DNA from: JAUUSJ01 sp051880475
GTDB lineage: Bacteria; Bacillota; Clostridia; Lachnospirales; Lachnospiraceae
Length of the DNA: 64,000 nucleotides
Reading direction: 5' to 3'
Assembly: GCA_051880475.1 (NCBI GenBank)
Contig: JBJEOA010000004.1
Location: 1-64,000 of the forward strand
In this document: positions 7,556-15,919 of the stretch, in pieces
Numbering within the stretch: the first letter of the stretch is position 1
Layout of the letters: the number at the start of each line of letters is the position of its first letter
Notes under the pieces: generated by a model
What the model was told of the DNA's origin: nothing
Database searches by the model: none
The model's input: only the letters and a program-made list of their open reading frames with translations
Translations under genes and position numbers: made by a program

Positions 7556-8737
7556 CTAGTCTCTAAGTCCAATATATTGATACTGCTCAACTTCAGTTCC
7601 ATTTTCGACCAAATTTTCCATCTGCTCAAATACTTTCTTAGCATCTTCCACACGGAAATCTCTTCCGCCTAATCCATAAATATAATTGCGTACCTGCGCA
7701 AATACTTTTGCGTGATAAAGCGCTGTTGTCACCTCTACTCCAAGTGGTGCTCCGTGTGCACTAAAACTATCATCTCTATCTAAAATTGCAATGCCCTTTA
7801 CATTTTTTAATGCGGCAGCAATCTCCTCGCCTGGAAATGGACGAAATACTCGAATTTTCAATAATCCGACCTTTTTTCCCTCTGCGCGAAGCTCATCAAT
7901 AGCATCTTTTGTCGTACCAGCGGCAGAACCAATCATAACAATCGCATAATCAGCGTCATCTAATTTATATTCTTCAAAAAATCCATAGGAGCGTCCTGTA
8001 AGCTCTTCGTATTTTTTAGCAATTTCTAAAATCACTTGCTTTGCATTTTTCATTGCTTCTGTCTGAGCTTTTTTAGACTCCATATAATAATTGGATACTG
8101 CGTAAGGACCAACTGCCATTGGACAATCTACATTGAGAAGGAAATTTTCTGGCTCGTACTCGCCAACAAAGTTTTTTACCTCCTCATCCGATAATAACTC
8201 AATGTTTTCCACGGCATGACTTGTAATAAATCCATCTTGACAAATCATAATTGGCAAATGTACCTCTTTATGCTCGGCAATTGGATATGCCTGAACGAAA
8301 TTATCATAAGCTTCCTGGTTATTTTCCGCATAGATTTGAATCCAACCAGCATCTCTTGCCCCCATACTATCGGAATGGTCACAGTTAATATTAATCGGAC
8401 CACTAAGTGCACGGTTTACTAAAGCTAAGACAACCGGAAGACGGTTAGACGCTGCCACATAAAGCTCCTCCCACATAAGTGCAAGACCACAAGAAGAAGT
8501 TGCAGTAAGCGTTCTCGCTCCCGCTGCACTTGCACCGATTGCCGCACTCATAGAGCTATGCTCACTCTCCACTGGAATAAATTCTGTATCCATCTCGCCA
8601 TTTGCGATATATGTAGAAACATACTGTGGAATCTCTGTAGAAGGTGTGATAGGAAACGCGGGCATAACATCAGGATTAATCTGCTTAATCGCAAGACTCA
8701 CCGCCTCATTTCCAGATAAACGATCTCGAATTGCCAT
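7556..8737 (-). CDS. porA: Pyruvate:ferredoxin oxidoreductase alpha subunit
   Basis: A 393-residue alpha subunit. The N-terminal pyrimidine-binding domain has GNEAVSLAIKQINPDVMPAFPITPSTEIPQ, the conserved YPITPS-type loop that closes over pyruvate, and PVESEHSSMSAAIGASAAGARTLTATSS follows. A CoA-side domain with VIMIGSAAGT and GLLKIRVFRPFPGEEIA completes the usual order. It starts one base after porD stops, so the operon is tightly coupled. Many Clostridia carry a single-chain PFOR; this locus has the separate-subunit form instead. Confidence 0.92.
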   Translation of the reverse strand: MAIRDRLSGNEAVSLAIKQINPDVMPAFPITPSTEIPQYVSTYIANGEMDTEFIPVESEHSSMSAAIGASAAGARTLTATSSCGLALMWEELYVAASNRLPVVLALVNRALSGPININCDHSDSMGARDAGWIQIYAENNQEAYDNFVQAYPIAEHKEVHLPIMICQDGFITSHAVENIELLSDEEVKNFVGEYEPENFLLNVDCPMAVGPYAVSNYYMESKKAQTEAMKNAKQVILEIAKKYEELTGRSYGFFEEYKLDDADYAIVMIGSAAGTTKDAIDELRAEGKKVGLLKIRVFRPFPGEEIAAALKNVKGIAILDRDDSFSAHGAPLGVEVTTALYHAKVFAQVRNYIYGLGGRDFRVEDAKKVFEQMENLVENGTEVEQYQYIGLRD

Positions 8738-8738
8738 C

Positions 8739-9053
8739 TTATTTTCCCTCCTTCATCGTAATTGCGCCAAATGGGCATACTTTCGCACAGATTCCGCATC
8801 CCTTGCAGTGATCTAAGTCAAACTCAGCTCTCTCACCTTTAAAAACTGGAATACTACTATCTGGACAGACTGGTGCACAGAGTAAACACTGTGTACATTT
8901 TCCTGCATCAAAAATTGGTGTAGATGTTCTCCACTCACCTGTATTGAAATATTTTGAAGTTCCTCCTGCATAAATTTGATTTCCCTCAGTCAAATCACGC
9001 CAGGAGCTTTGTTCTGTAATTTTTGAAATATCTGTAGCTATCTTATTAGCCAT
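8739..9053 (-). CDS. porD: Pyruvate:ferredoxin oxidoreductase delta subunit, 2[4Fe-4S] ferredoxin
   Basis: A 104-residue electron-transfer subunit. Two complete 4Fe-4S motifs are visible, CTQCLLCAPVCPDSS and CKGCGICAKVCPFGA (C-x2-C-x2-C-x3-C-P), carrying electrons from TPP to external ferredoxin. The N-terminal extension of about 45 residues (SSWRDLTEGNQIYAGGTSKYF, ending in GEWRTSTPIFD) is typical of PorD. It lies three bases after porC and one base before porA. Confidence 0.92.
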   Translation of the reverse strand: MANKIATDISKITEQSSWRDLTEGNQIYAGGTSKYFNTGEWRTSTPIFDAGKCTQCLLCAPVCPDSSIPVFKGERAEFDLDHCKGCGICAKVCPFGAITMKEGK

Positions 9054-9056
9054 ACT

Positions 9057-9626
9057 CTATACCTCCTGTAAGACCATTTTAAGGGCATTCATATTACCAC
9101 TTATTACTTCTGGTTTTTTTGCAAATTTATGTTTATAAGAATTTTCCATCTCTCTTAAAAATGTCGCTCTGTCAATTACTCCGCTAATTGCAACAATCGC
9201 TGCAAGCATCGGAGAGTTCGGGAAATATTTTCCAAGAGTCGCCATAGAAATGCGGTGAGCATCAATCGTATATACTCTTCCCTCGTATCCGCGAAGATGT
9301 GGGATAATCTCCTCTTTCTTCTTTGCTGTATTAACAATAATCGCTCCCTCTTTGCTAAGACCATTTGTCACATCTACATCTTCTAGCAAAGTTTCATCTA
9401 CAACTACCACAAAATCTGGATCATAAATATTGGAATGTACGCGAATTGGATCAGAACTAATTCTATTATAAGCTGTGATAGGAGCTCCCATACGCTCTGG
9501 ACCGTACTCTGGAAATCCTTGCACATACTTTCCTGTCTGAAAAGCCACATCTGCAAGAAGAAGTGCAGCAGTTTTTGCACCCTGTCCTCCGCGTCCATGC
9601 CAACGAATTTCTACTGTATTTTTCAC
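9057..9626 (-). CDS. porC: Pyruvate:ferredoxin oxidoreductase gamma subunit
   Basis: A 189-residue gamma subunit with the hallmark N-terminal RWHGRGGQGAKTAALLLA, which binds CoA in the assembled enzyme, and the GFPEYGPERMGAPITAYNR segment shared by all PorC/VorC-type subunits. It is the first gene of porCDAB. The start is GTG, preceded by AGAGG at suitable spacing. An extended -10-like TGGTATGAT lies about 30 bases upstream, with no good -35. The enzyme complements the PFL at 2-4.4 kb: the same substrate, but yielding reduced ferredoxin rather than formate. Confidence 0.92.
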   Translation of the reverse strand: MKNTVEIRWHGRGGQGAKTAALLLADVAFQTGKYVQGFPEYGPERMGAPITAYNRISSDPIRVHSNIYDPDFVVVVDETLLEDVDVTNGLSKEGAIIVNTAKKKEEIIPHLRGYEGRVYTIDAHRISMATLGKYFPNSPMLAAIVAISGVIDRATFLREMENSYKHKFAKKPEVISGNMNALKMVLQEV

Positions 9627-9715
9627 TGTTTTTCCTCTTTCTATCTGTATTTTATCATACCAAAGAACATCGCCTATGCTATTTCACAAGGTACTCATTT
9701 TTCTTCTCTTATTAG

Positions 9716-10624
9716 TTACTCTGCCTCTCCAGTAATCAACCATGGAGATGGCTGTGCTACAAATACGCTGTTTTTATTTATCTTAGAAACAGCTATCTGA
9801 GTTACTTCCATATTTTTAATATTATAAATTTTAAAAATATTTTTAATACTAGATAAAATATCTAATTCTAATGTGTAAATAACAAATTTCATCTTTGGAT
9901 TTTTCAAAAGCAAACTTTGAATTTCTTCTTCTAGCTTCTTTGTCGCCACAATAAAGGACAATCTAGGCACTGGCATGCTATCTAGTGATTCCTTACTTAA
10001 ATCTGGAATAATTTGTACATTTCTCACACCAAACTGCTCAATATTTTGTTCCATTGTATCTTGGTCATCTTCATTATACTCAACCGCAATAATATTGCCA
10101 TAGCTTGCCGCCATCGCTGACTCAATAACAATACTCTCACCGCTGACAATACAGATTGTATCATTTGAGTCAATCTCGAGCATACTCATAATAACAGCAC
10201 GAATTTCATTTCCAACATAGCGAACAGAACCTCTTGTAAAATTCTCATTTTTAATACCAATCTGATAGGACTCTCTCGTATTTTCATTCATCACTAAAAA
10301 TACTGTTGGAGCCTTTAGTTTTACATTAATCAGGTTTTTAATCTTTGTATGTACTGGCTGTTGTGTCGGTTCCACTCCCTCGCTATACCAAATATCGTAC
10401 TCACCAAGTCCTGCAATCCAAAATTCATAAAAAATATCTTCATGCTCTCCATCTGCAAATACCATCACTCGTTTATGTGTGCGAATTGCTGGAATTACAT
10501 TTCTTTCTTTGCCACATATATTTAATAACATAAATTTTTCTGGGCTTGTATCAAGCATATTTGCATAATAGCCCAACCAAGATAAAATATTCTCACTTGA
10601 AAATATAGGCCTATTTTCTGACAT
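9716..10624 (-). CDS. CbiE/CbiT-like (precorrin methyltransferase) relative, SAM site lost
   Basis: Function uncertain. Residues about 130-300 follow CbiT, the cobalt-precorrin-6B C15-methyltransferase half of CbiET/CobL: NEIRAVIMSMLEI, then a Rossmann segment ending IESAMAASYGNIIAVEYNEDD, then NIEQFGVRNVQIIPD, and a C-terminus VTQIAVSKINKNSVFVAQPSPWLITG. The preceding 130 residues resemble the end of a CbiE domain. Where active CbiT has a glycine-rich SAM loop (DIGAGTG-like), this protein has CIVSGESIVIES (about 158-169), and CbiE catalytic motifs are absent. At 302 residues it is about 100 shorter than a CbiET fusion. No other cobalamin gene is near. It is intact and without frameshifts, so it may be repurposed rather than dead. 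Confidence 0.6.
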   Translation of the reverse strand: MSENRPIFSSENILSWLGYYANMLDTSPEKFMLLNICGKERNVIPAIRTHKRVMVFADGEHEDIFYEFWIAGLGEYDIWYSEGVEPTQQPVHTKIKNLINVKLKAPTVFLVMNENTRESYQIGIKNENFTRGSVRYVGNEIRAVIMSMLEIDSNDTICIVSGESIVIESAMAASYGNIIAVEYNEDDQDTMEQNIEQFGVRNVQIIPDLSKESLDSMPVPRLSFIVATKKLEEEIQSLLLKNPKMKFVIYTLELDILSSIKNIFKIYNIKNMEVTQIAVSKINKNSVFVAQPSPWLITGEAE

Positions 10625-10796
10625 GATTCAACCTCCTTCATATTCTTTCTTTTTCTAAACTCATATAGCTGCTGTCGCAGGTATCATAAATAAATGAAAG
10701 TGTTTTCTATCATATCATTTATTTAAAAAAGATACAACTCCCTTTTTCATAAAATTGAAGGATTTTATTGTTAAAATTTCAACATTCTAGAATGAC

Positions 10797-10833
10797 AAGA
10801 AAAAAAAGAGAGTTTGCCACTCAAACTCTCTTT
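10797..10833 (-). terminator. Intrinsic terminator of the glp oxidoreductase operon
   Basis: A perfect 12-bp stem (10805-10816 with 10822-10833) and five-base loop, followed on the minus strand by at least eight T. It lies 12 bases after the last gene's stop. Confidence 0.92.
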
Positions 10834-10844
10834 CCCTTATATCC

Positions 10845-11426
10845 TTAAAACACCCAAAATTCCTTTTCTTCTGTATTCATCCCTTTTCGCTCACACCAAA
10901 GTCCTATATCTTCCAATAAATCTTCTATCATTTCTACATCAAACATATGAATTTTATTTGTCTTACTAAAATCAAATTCACATGTTTTATTCTCTGTATG
11001 TATAATAAAATCTTTCTCTGACTCTTTTAGATTTGCAGTTATCTTAACTAAAAGAGTGGACTTATCTTTTAGGGATTGGTTTAGCAGAGCTTCGTACTTC
11101 GCAAATAGTGCCTCTTCCTTCTCTTTGTCTACAAGACCCTGATATATGCAAAGAACAATTCCGTTTTGTCCATGCAGCATATCCCAAAAGTCAGGAGACA
11201 TTTCCTCCTCCAAATCAAGAATCAAAAGCTCTATGCGTTTCTCTTTAGCCTGCTCATATGAGATAGATTGTGGATATACAATAAAATATCCGTCTGTCTC
11301 ACTCTTTAGTGTAATTTGTTCTTTTTTTGCAAAGCTAGACAAGCGCACCACTTCTTCTCCAGCTTTGCCAAACAATGCAGTCAAAAAACTGCTTAATTTT
11401 GTTTCACTCGCAACTATCGTATACAC
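10845..11426 (-). CDS. Unknown protein at the end of the glycerol oxidoreductase operon
   Basis: I do not recognise a named family. The 193-residue soluble protein has an alternating helix/strand pattern, an acidic middle (IELLILDLEEEMSPDFWDMLHGQ) and no cysteine-rich motif, signal peptide or membrane segment. It follows the DUF1667 gene by six bases and precedes the operon terminator, so it is co-transcribed with the two FAD oxidoreductases. In other Lachnospiraceae the glycerol oxidoreductase cluster usually ends at the DUF1667 gene, so this may be a lineage-specific addition. A role in glycerol-3-phosphate oxidation is guilt by association only. Confidence 0.6.
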   Translation of the reverse strand: MYTIVASETKLSSFLTALFGKAGEEVVRLSSFAKKEQITLKSETDGYFIVYPQSISYEQAKEKRIELLILDLEEEMSPDFWDMLHGQNGIVLCIYQGLVDKEKEEALFAKYEALLNQSLKDKSTLLVKITANLKESEKDFIIHTENKTCEFDFSKTNKIHMFDVEMIEDLLEDIGLWCERKGMNTEEKEFWVF

Positions 11427-11432
11427 TTGTTC

Positions 11433-11777
11433 TTACATTGTCTTTGTGGCAACTACATCTACACCAAGACCAAGTACATCCTTGATAACAACATCGCCAC
11501 AATTTATAGGAGAAGTTACGGTCACTTTTGCGATTTCTTCCATAATCTCAGAGATTTTTCCCTTTGGAATATCACTGTTTGTCTTTACTGGAATTCTACG
11601 GTAAGCTGCATTTTCAATGCGAGCTGTAGAAGTAATAACACGTGTTGGATTTACTAATTCTTTTTTTCCATACTCAGCACCACGTGGACAGGAATTTCCT
11701 TTTACGCTATATCCATTTTCCTCATCAACTTTTAAGTGGCATCCCTTCGGACACACGATACAAATTAATTCTGTCAT
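11433..11777 (-). CDS. DUF1667 cysteine-rich protein, GlpA/GlpB partner
   Basis: A 114-residue DUF1667 family protein with N-terminal CIVCPKGCHLKV and a later GNSCPRGAEYG, giving Cys residues at about 6, 9, 13 and 29, plus Cys93 in SPINCGDVV. The pattern suggests an Fe-S or metal site. The family almost always sits behind two FAD-dependent oxidoreductases in Clostridia, as here, and is thought to be a small electron-transfer subunit of a clostridial anaerobic glycerol-3-phosphate dehydrogenase, in the place of E. coli GlpC. The gene starts two bases after the upstream oxidoreductase stops. Confidence 0.85.
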   Translation of the reverse strand: MTELICIVCPKGCHLKVDEENGYSVKGNSCPRGAEYGKKELVNPTRVITSTARIENAAYRRIPVKTNSDIPKGKISEIMEEIAKVTVTSPINCGDVVIKDVLGLGVDVVATKTM

Positions 11778-11779
11778 GT

Positions 11780-13042
11780 TTACTCGCCATCCTTTCTAAT
11801 AGAAATCGTAATCTCATTGTCAACTGCCTTATCTAAGAACATCTTAGGAATTGCGATTTTTTCCATCTCACCTGGAGCCATATGCTCTCTCTTAAACTTC
11901 GCAATCTCCTCTCCTCCTGTTGTGACAGAAATAATAACATTTTTATAAACATTATTTACACGGAAGAATACTTCAATCTTCTTATCTACATTAGCTGGAC
12001 GAACCTTTTGAGGTACTGTATAATTAACCGCATTTCCATTCTTTAAGTAAATGCATCCCTCATCAGATACTTCACCGTTCTTAATATAAGCAGCTGCACT
12101 AGCGCCAGCTCTCTCACTCTCAGCTGTAACGAAGTCTACTAAGTCATGTACATGAACAACGTTTCCACTTGCAAATACACCAGGAATAGATGTCTCCATG
12201 TTCTCGAATACAACTGGTCCGTTTGTTCTTCTATCCATCTCAAGACCTACTGCTCTTGATAACTCATTTTCTGGAATCAAACCTACAGATAAAAGTACAG
12301 TATCTACATCAAATACGATTTCTGTTCCAGGAATTGGTTTTCTGTCTGGTCCAACTTCTTGTACTACAACTTCTTCTACTCTCTCTTTACCTTTAATATC
12401 TGTAATGGTATGAGCTAAGTATAGAGGAATATTATAATCTTCCAAACATTGTACAATATTACGTGTTAATCCATTAGAGTAAGGCATTAACTCAACGCAG
12501 GCAACAACCTTAGCTCCCTCTAATGTCATTCTTCTAGCCATAATAAGTCCAATATCACCAGAACCTAAAATTAATACTTTCTTACCAACCATATAGCCCT
12601 CGATATTTACATATCTTTGAGCTGCACCTGCTGTAAATACGCCAGCTGGACGGTCACCAGGAATCGCGATAGCACCTCTCGTTCTCTCACGACATCCCAT
12701 ATTCAATACGATGGATTTTGCCTCTAATAACATATATCCATCCTTTTTGTTCATCGCATGAACTTTTTTATCTTCTTGAATTTCAAGAACCATTGTGTCT
12801 AGCATAACCTCAATGTTTGTATCTTTTAACATCTCAATAAACTTGCCTGCATACTCAGGTCCTGTAAGTTCCTCTTTAAAATGATGAAGTCCAAATCCAT
12901 TGTGAATACACTGATTTAAAATACCGCCAAGTTCTCTATCACGCTCAATAATTAATACACTTTCTGCTCCATTTTTACTAGCTTCAAGGGCTGCTGCAAG
13001 ACCTGCTGGGCCGCCTCCTACTACTATTACATCATACAACAT
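11780..13042 (-). CDS. NAD(P)/FAD-dependent oxidoreductase of the glycerol cluster
   Basis: A 420-residue pyridine-nucleotide-disulphide-type flavoprotein. The FAD Rossmann motif is DVIVVGGGPAGLAAALEA at the N-terminus. A second NAD(P)-binding GSGDIGLIMARRM lies near residue 167, and the closing FAD motif PGVFASGNVVHVHDLVD near 297. It overlaps the preceding oxidoreductase by one base (TAATG), implying translational coupling. By context it is the second flavoprotein of an anaerobic glycerol-3-phosphate dehydrogenase complex, passing electrons from the GlpA-like subunit to NAD or another carrier. That role is inferred from gene order. Confidence 0.87.
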   Translation of the reverse strand: MLYDVIVVGGGPAGLAAALEASKNGAESVLIIERDRELGGILNQCIHNGFGLHHFKEELTGPEYAGKFIEMLKDTNIEVMLDTMVLEIQEDKKVHAMNKKDGYMLLEAKSIVLNMGCRERTRGAIAIPGDRPAGVFTAGAAQRYVNIEGYMVGKKVLILGSGDIGLIMARRMTLEGAKVVACVELMPYSNGLTRNIVQCLEDYNIPLYLAHTITDIKGKERVEEVVVQEVGPDRKPIPGTEIVFDVDTVLLSVGLIPENELSRAVGLEMDRRTNGPVVFENMETSIPGVFASGNVVHVHDLVDFVTAESERAGASAAAYIKNGEVSDEGCIYLKNGNAVNYTVPQKVRPANVDKKIEVFFRVNNVYKNVIISVTTGGEEIAKFKREHMAPGEMEKIAIPKMFLDKAVDNEITISIRKDGE

Positions 13043-14475
13043 TATAAGGCACCTCCTGTTTTTGTTTCACCAGTAATAATCACTGTACCATTGCGATCTT
13101 GAACAACATCTGCCAATGGCATATTTAACTCTCTAGCAATAATTTCTTGTACTCTTGGTCCACAGAAACCACCTTGACAACGTCCCATACCTGGATTACA
13201 ACGTCTCTTAATACCATCAATTGTTGTTGGAACGATATTTCTGTGAAGTGCATCTACAATCTCGCCCTCTGTGATTGTCTCACAGCGACAAATAATCTTT
13301 CCGTAGAGAGGATTTTTCTTAACAACCTCTGCTCTTTCTTCATGGCTTAAATGTTTGAAGCGAAGAACCTTTCTTGTTCCATCAAAATCTGCTTTCTCTT
13401 CTTTGGAAAGTCCCTCTGCCTGCATCCACTCAACAACATCTACTGCCACTGCAGGTGCGGAGGAAAGTCCAGGAGAAGCCATACCTGCTAAATTAAAGAA
13501 ACCTTTCTCTCCCTCATAAATAAAGTAATCATGAATTCCTGTTCTAGCACGTAATCCAGCAAAATTACGAATGGACTCTCTATAGTTGATAGAAGGAACA
13601 GATTTAAGTGCTTGTGAGCTGACATAAGCTAATCCATTCAATGTTGTAGATAAATCTTCTTCATCTGTATTCTCTGAGTTAGGTCCTACGATAAGATTAC
13701 CATGAACAGTTGGAGCAACTAAAACTCCTTTTCCTTTTGCATTTGGACATTGGAAAATAACATGCTTTACTAACTCGCCCTGATTTTTATCAAGCAAATA
13801 ATACTCACCTTTATTTGGAGTAATCGTAAACTTCTTCTCATTTACCATCTCACTAATCTGGTCAGCTTGAACACCAGCTGCGTTACAGATAAACTGTGCC
13901 TCATATGTACCATTATTCGTTGTTACTTTATATCCGCCCTCAATCTTTTCGATATTTTCAACCTTTGTATTAACTTTTAACTCAACACCATTTTTTACTG
14001 CAACTTCTGCCATTGCAAGTGCGAAATCCCATGGGTTAATAACACCAGCTGTTGGGGCAAATAAAGCACCCTTTGCCTCTGGAGCAATATTTGGCTCTTC
14101 TGCTTTTAATTTTGCCTCATCCCAAATCTCCATATCAGGAACACCGTTTACCACTCCACGGTCATATAATTCTTTTAATGTTCCTAACTCTTCCTCACTA
14201 AATGCAACAACTAAAGAACCAATCTGCTCAAATGGAACATCTAAATCTGCTACCATATTGCGAATCATCTCATTGCCCTTTACATTATATTTTGCCATAT
14301 CTGTACCTGGATCTGGGTCATATCCTGCGTGGATGATAGCACTATTTGCTTTTGTTGTTCCCATAGAAACATCATTCTCTTTTTCAAGAAGCAAAACGTT
14401 CGTGTTGTACTTGCTTAATTCATAAGCAGTGGCGCAGCCTGTAACTCCTGCACCAATAATAATTACGTCATACAT
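13042..14475 (-). CDS. FAD-dependent glycerol-3-phosphate dehydrogenase (GlpA-like) with C-terminal BFD domain
   Basis: The 477-residue enzyme starts at MYDVIIIGAGVTGCATAYEL, because a GGAGGG ribosome site lies seven bases before this ATG; a longer frame adds 21 residues with no ribosome site. The N-terminal DAO-type FAD domain has the GAGVTG motif. The FAD-closing PGLSSAPAVAVDVVEW lies near residue 365. A C-terminal bacterioferritin-associated-ferredoxin-like [2Fe-2S] domain (CRCETITEGEI, then RRCNPGMGRCQGGFC) is the mark of the clostridial GlpA-like subunit. Substrate is inferred from glpP and glpK nearby; related proteins oxidise L-2-hydroxyglutarate. It is the first gene after the leader at 14476-14744. 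Confidence 0.88.
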   Translation of the reverse strand: MYDVIIIGAGVTGCATAYELSKYNTNVLLLEKENDVSMGTTKANSAIIHAGYDPDPGTDMAKYNVKGNEMIRNMVADLDVPFEQIGSLVVAFSEEELGTLKELYDRGVVNGVPDMEIWDEAKLKAEEPNIAPEAKGALFAPTAGVINPWDFALAMAEVAVKNGVELKVNTKVENIEKIEGGYKVTTNNGTYEAQFICNAAGVQADQISEMVNEKKFTITPNKGEYYLLDKNQGELVKHVIFQCPNAKGKGVLVAPTVHGNLIVGPNSENTDEEDLSTTLNGLAYVSSQALKSVPSINYRESIRNFAGLRARTGIHDYFIYEGEKGFFNLAGMASPGLSSAPAVAVDVVEWMQAEGLSKEEKADFDGTRKVLRFKHLSHEERAEVVKKNPLYGKIICRCETITEGEIVDALHRNIVPTTIDGIKRRCNPGMGRCQGGFCGPRVQEIIARELNMPLADVVQDRNGTVIITGETKTGGAL

Positions 14476-14657
14476 ATTAATTCCCTCCATCTTTTTTATA
14501 AAACTGACTAAATAGAATGCTACACCATAGAACGTCACTCAAATATCCAATCTTTTCTTTTCTCTTCATCATATGTAAAGGCTAAACATGAACTAAGTTT
14601 TTTTCTTTACCCGCTCTTACAGATTTTTCTATTTTTGTGATATATTTCCTAAATTTA

Positions 14658-14702
14658 GAAAATAATAAAACCAACGCAAACAAGCCCAACTCTCCATTGG
14701 TT
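14658..14702 (-). terminator. Leader terminator-like hairpin before the GlpA-like gene
   Basis: On the minus strand AACCAATG (14702-14695) pairs with CGTTGGTT (14676-14669), with one G-T pair, across an 18-base loop, followed by TTTATTATTTTC. It lies inside the 5' leader, about 180 bases before the start codon, where an attenuator would sit. Control by the GlpP antiterminator encoded immediately upstream is inferred. Confidence 0.55.
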
Positions 14703-14709
14703 CTCATTG

Positions 14710-14733
14710 CCTTGGCTCTCGTTCTCCAGCACT
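14710..14733 (-). promoter_or_regulatory. Shared glycerol leader motif, copy in the oxidoreductase operon
   Basis: The minus-strand segment beginning AGTGCTGGAGAACGAGAG lies about 11 bases after the predicted transcription start. The same 18-nt frame occurs in the glpK leader (15652-15669) with 13 identical positions, four of the five differences being transitions. Candidate binding site for GlpP on the RNA. Confidence 0.5.
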
Positions 14734-14750
14734 ATTTATGTTATGTACAT

Positions 14751-14779
14751 ATAATAACATGTTTTTTTTAATTTTTCAA
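14751..14779 (-). promoter_or_regulatory. Promoter of the glycerol oxidoreductase operon
   Basis: TTGAAA (14779-14774), 17-bp spacer, TATTAT (14756-14751) on the minus strand. It would give a leader of about 270 nt before the GlpA-like gene, which is the main content of the 357-bp gap between that gene and glpP. Confidence 0.7.
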
Positions 14780-14833
14780 GTATTTTTTATAATTTTTTTA
14801 TATTTTTTATATTTTTTTCGTGTTTTTGTTAAA

Positions 14834-15400
14834 CTACATATACCATAAACTATGATCTGTTGTAGAAATTGCTGTCACGCCAGCATTTAAAGCATTCAAA
14901 ATATCCTCTTTTGAAGAAATTAGTCCACCTGCTATTACATTTGGACATACCTCTTCACTCACTTTCTTTAATACTCTTGGAATAATCCCTGGCATTATCT
15001 CAATAAAATCTGGATGAGATACTTCACTTTGCTTTTTTAAATTAGCAAGCGCCAATGAATCTAATAAGAAAAATCTTTGAATTGTAAACAATCCAAGTTC
15101 TTTTCCTCTTTTTATAACCGAAGATCTTGTACTAATAATGCCATGTGCCTTCGTATGCCCATTGATGAAATCAACTGCAACTTCCTTTGTCGATAAGCCG
15201 GATATCATATCCATGTGAACAAAAGCCAACTTTCCTGCGTCTACTATCCTTTGTACAATATCTTTAATATTACAGACATTTCCATATAAAATAAATACAA
15301 TCTTGCAGTCTGCCTGTAAACTCTCTTCCAACGCTTCCTCATCTCGAATTGCCATAATAATTGGAAAATCTTCGAATATTTCTTGGTATTCTTTTTTCAC
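14834..15400 (-). CDS. glpP: Glycerol-3-phosphate-responsive antiterminator
   Basis: A 188-residue GlpP-family protein with a TIM-barrel-like fold that binds glycerol-3-phosphate and then prevents premature termination in glp leaders. Landmarks are IIMAIRDEEALEESLQ near the N-terminus, IVFILYGNVCNIKDIV, LAFVHMDMISGLSTKEVAVDFI, GIISTRSSVIKRGKELGLFTIQRFFLLDSLAL, and the C-terminal EIMPGIIPRVL...VIAGGLI...AGVTAISTTDHSLW. It sits between the two transcription units it should control: the oxidoreductase operon downstream and the divergent glpK. Both have a leader with a terminator-like hairpin. Confidence 0.93.
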   Translation of the reverse strand: MKKEYQEIFEDFPIIMAIRDEEALEESLQADCKIVFILYGNVCNIKDIVQRIVDAGKLAFVHMDMISGLSTKEVAVDFINGHTKAHGIISTRSSVIKRGKELGLFTIQRFFLLDSLALANLKKQSEVSHPDFIEIMPGIIPRVLKKVSEEVCPNVIAGGLISSKEDILNALNAGVTAISTTDHSLWYM

Positions 15401-15609
15401 TTAAAATCCTCCTCTTTAAAATTTAAATCTTACTCTATCTATTCTACACTATATTCTCATGTTTTTCTATATATATTTTTCATTCTTTCCATAAAAAATA
15501 TATATAAGAAATTACTCTATTATTTCGCCTAAAATTCGTCAAAATAATTCGTTTCTTCCTTATTAATATAAATTATATTATATATTTTTTCCGATTTTTG
15601 AAAAAGTAT

Positions 15610-15638
15610 TTGACTTTTTTTATGCAATATGATAGTAT
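15610..15638 (+). promoter_or_regulatory. glpK promoter
   Basis: TTGACT (15610-15615), 17-bp spacer, TAGTAT (15633-15638). The start site would be near 15645, giving an unusually long leader of about 275 nt before glpK. The rest of the 15401-15609 gap is very AT-rich and shows nothing else I can support. Confidence 0.7.
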
Positions 15639-15651
15639 ATATACAAACAAG

Positions 15652-15717
15652 AGTGCAGGGAAATGGGAGATGCAGATAAAGTGATAGGGTGTTACTTTGC
15701 TGTGTCTTTCTTTTTTT
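15652..15717 (+). promoter_or_regulatory. glpK leader: shared motif followed by terminator hairpin
   Basis: The motif AGTGCAGGGAAATGGGAG (15652-15669) is followed by a hairpin. GCAG/CTGT and AAAGTGA/TTACTTT (15672-15703, with a small bulge and G-T pairs) close a seven-base loop, then TCTTTCTTTTTTT. This is an attenuator-like layout matching the leader of the oxidoreductase operon on the opposite strand. GlpP in Bacillus subtilis antiterminates at a leader terminator of glpD, so the same mechanism is inferred here. Confidence 0.6.
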
Positions 15718-15919
15718 AAATATGCATCAAAAGGAGGTTGTAGTTGTATTTTATACTTTCAAAAAAACAATATGGGCGGGTTAACGGTTACCAAAATACA
15801 GATGACCAATCTATCAAGTATCTGATTTTAAATTTTTTATAGGTTACAATTTAGATATTGTTTTTTTACGCGGGAAAACACCTTAACAAAAACATGTATT
15901 ATTAGGAGGAGTTATTATT

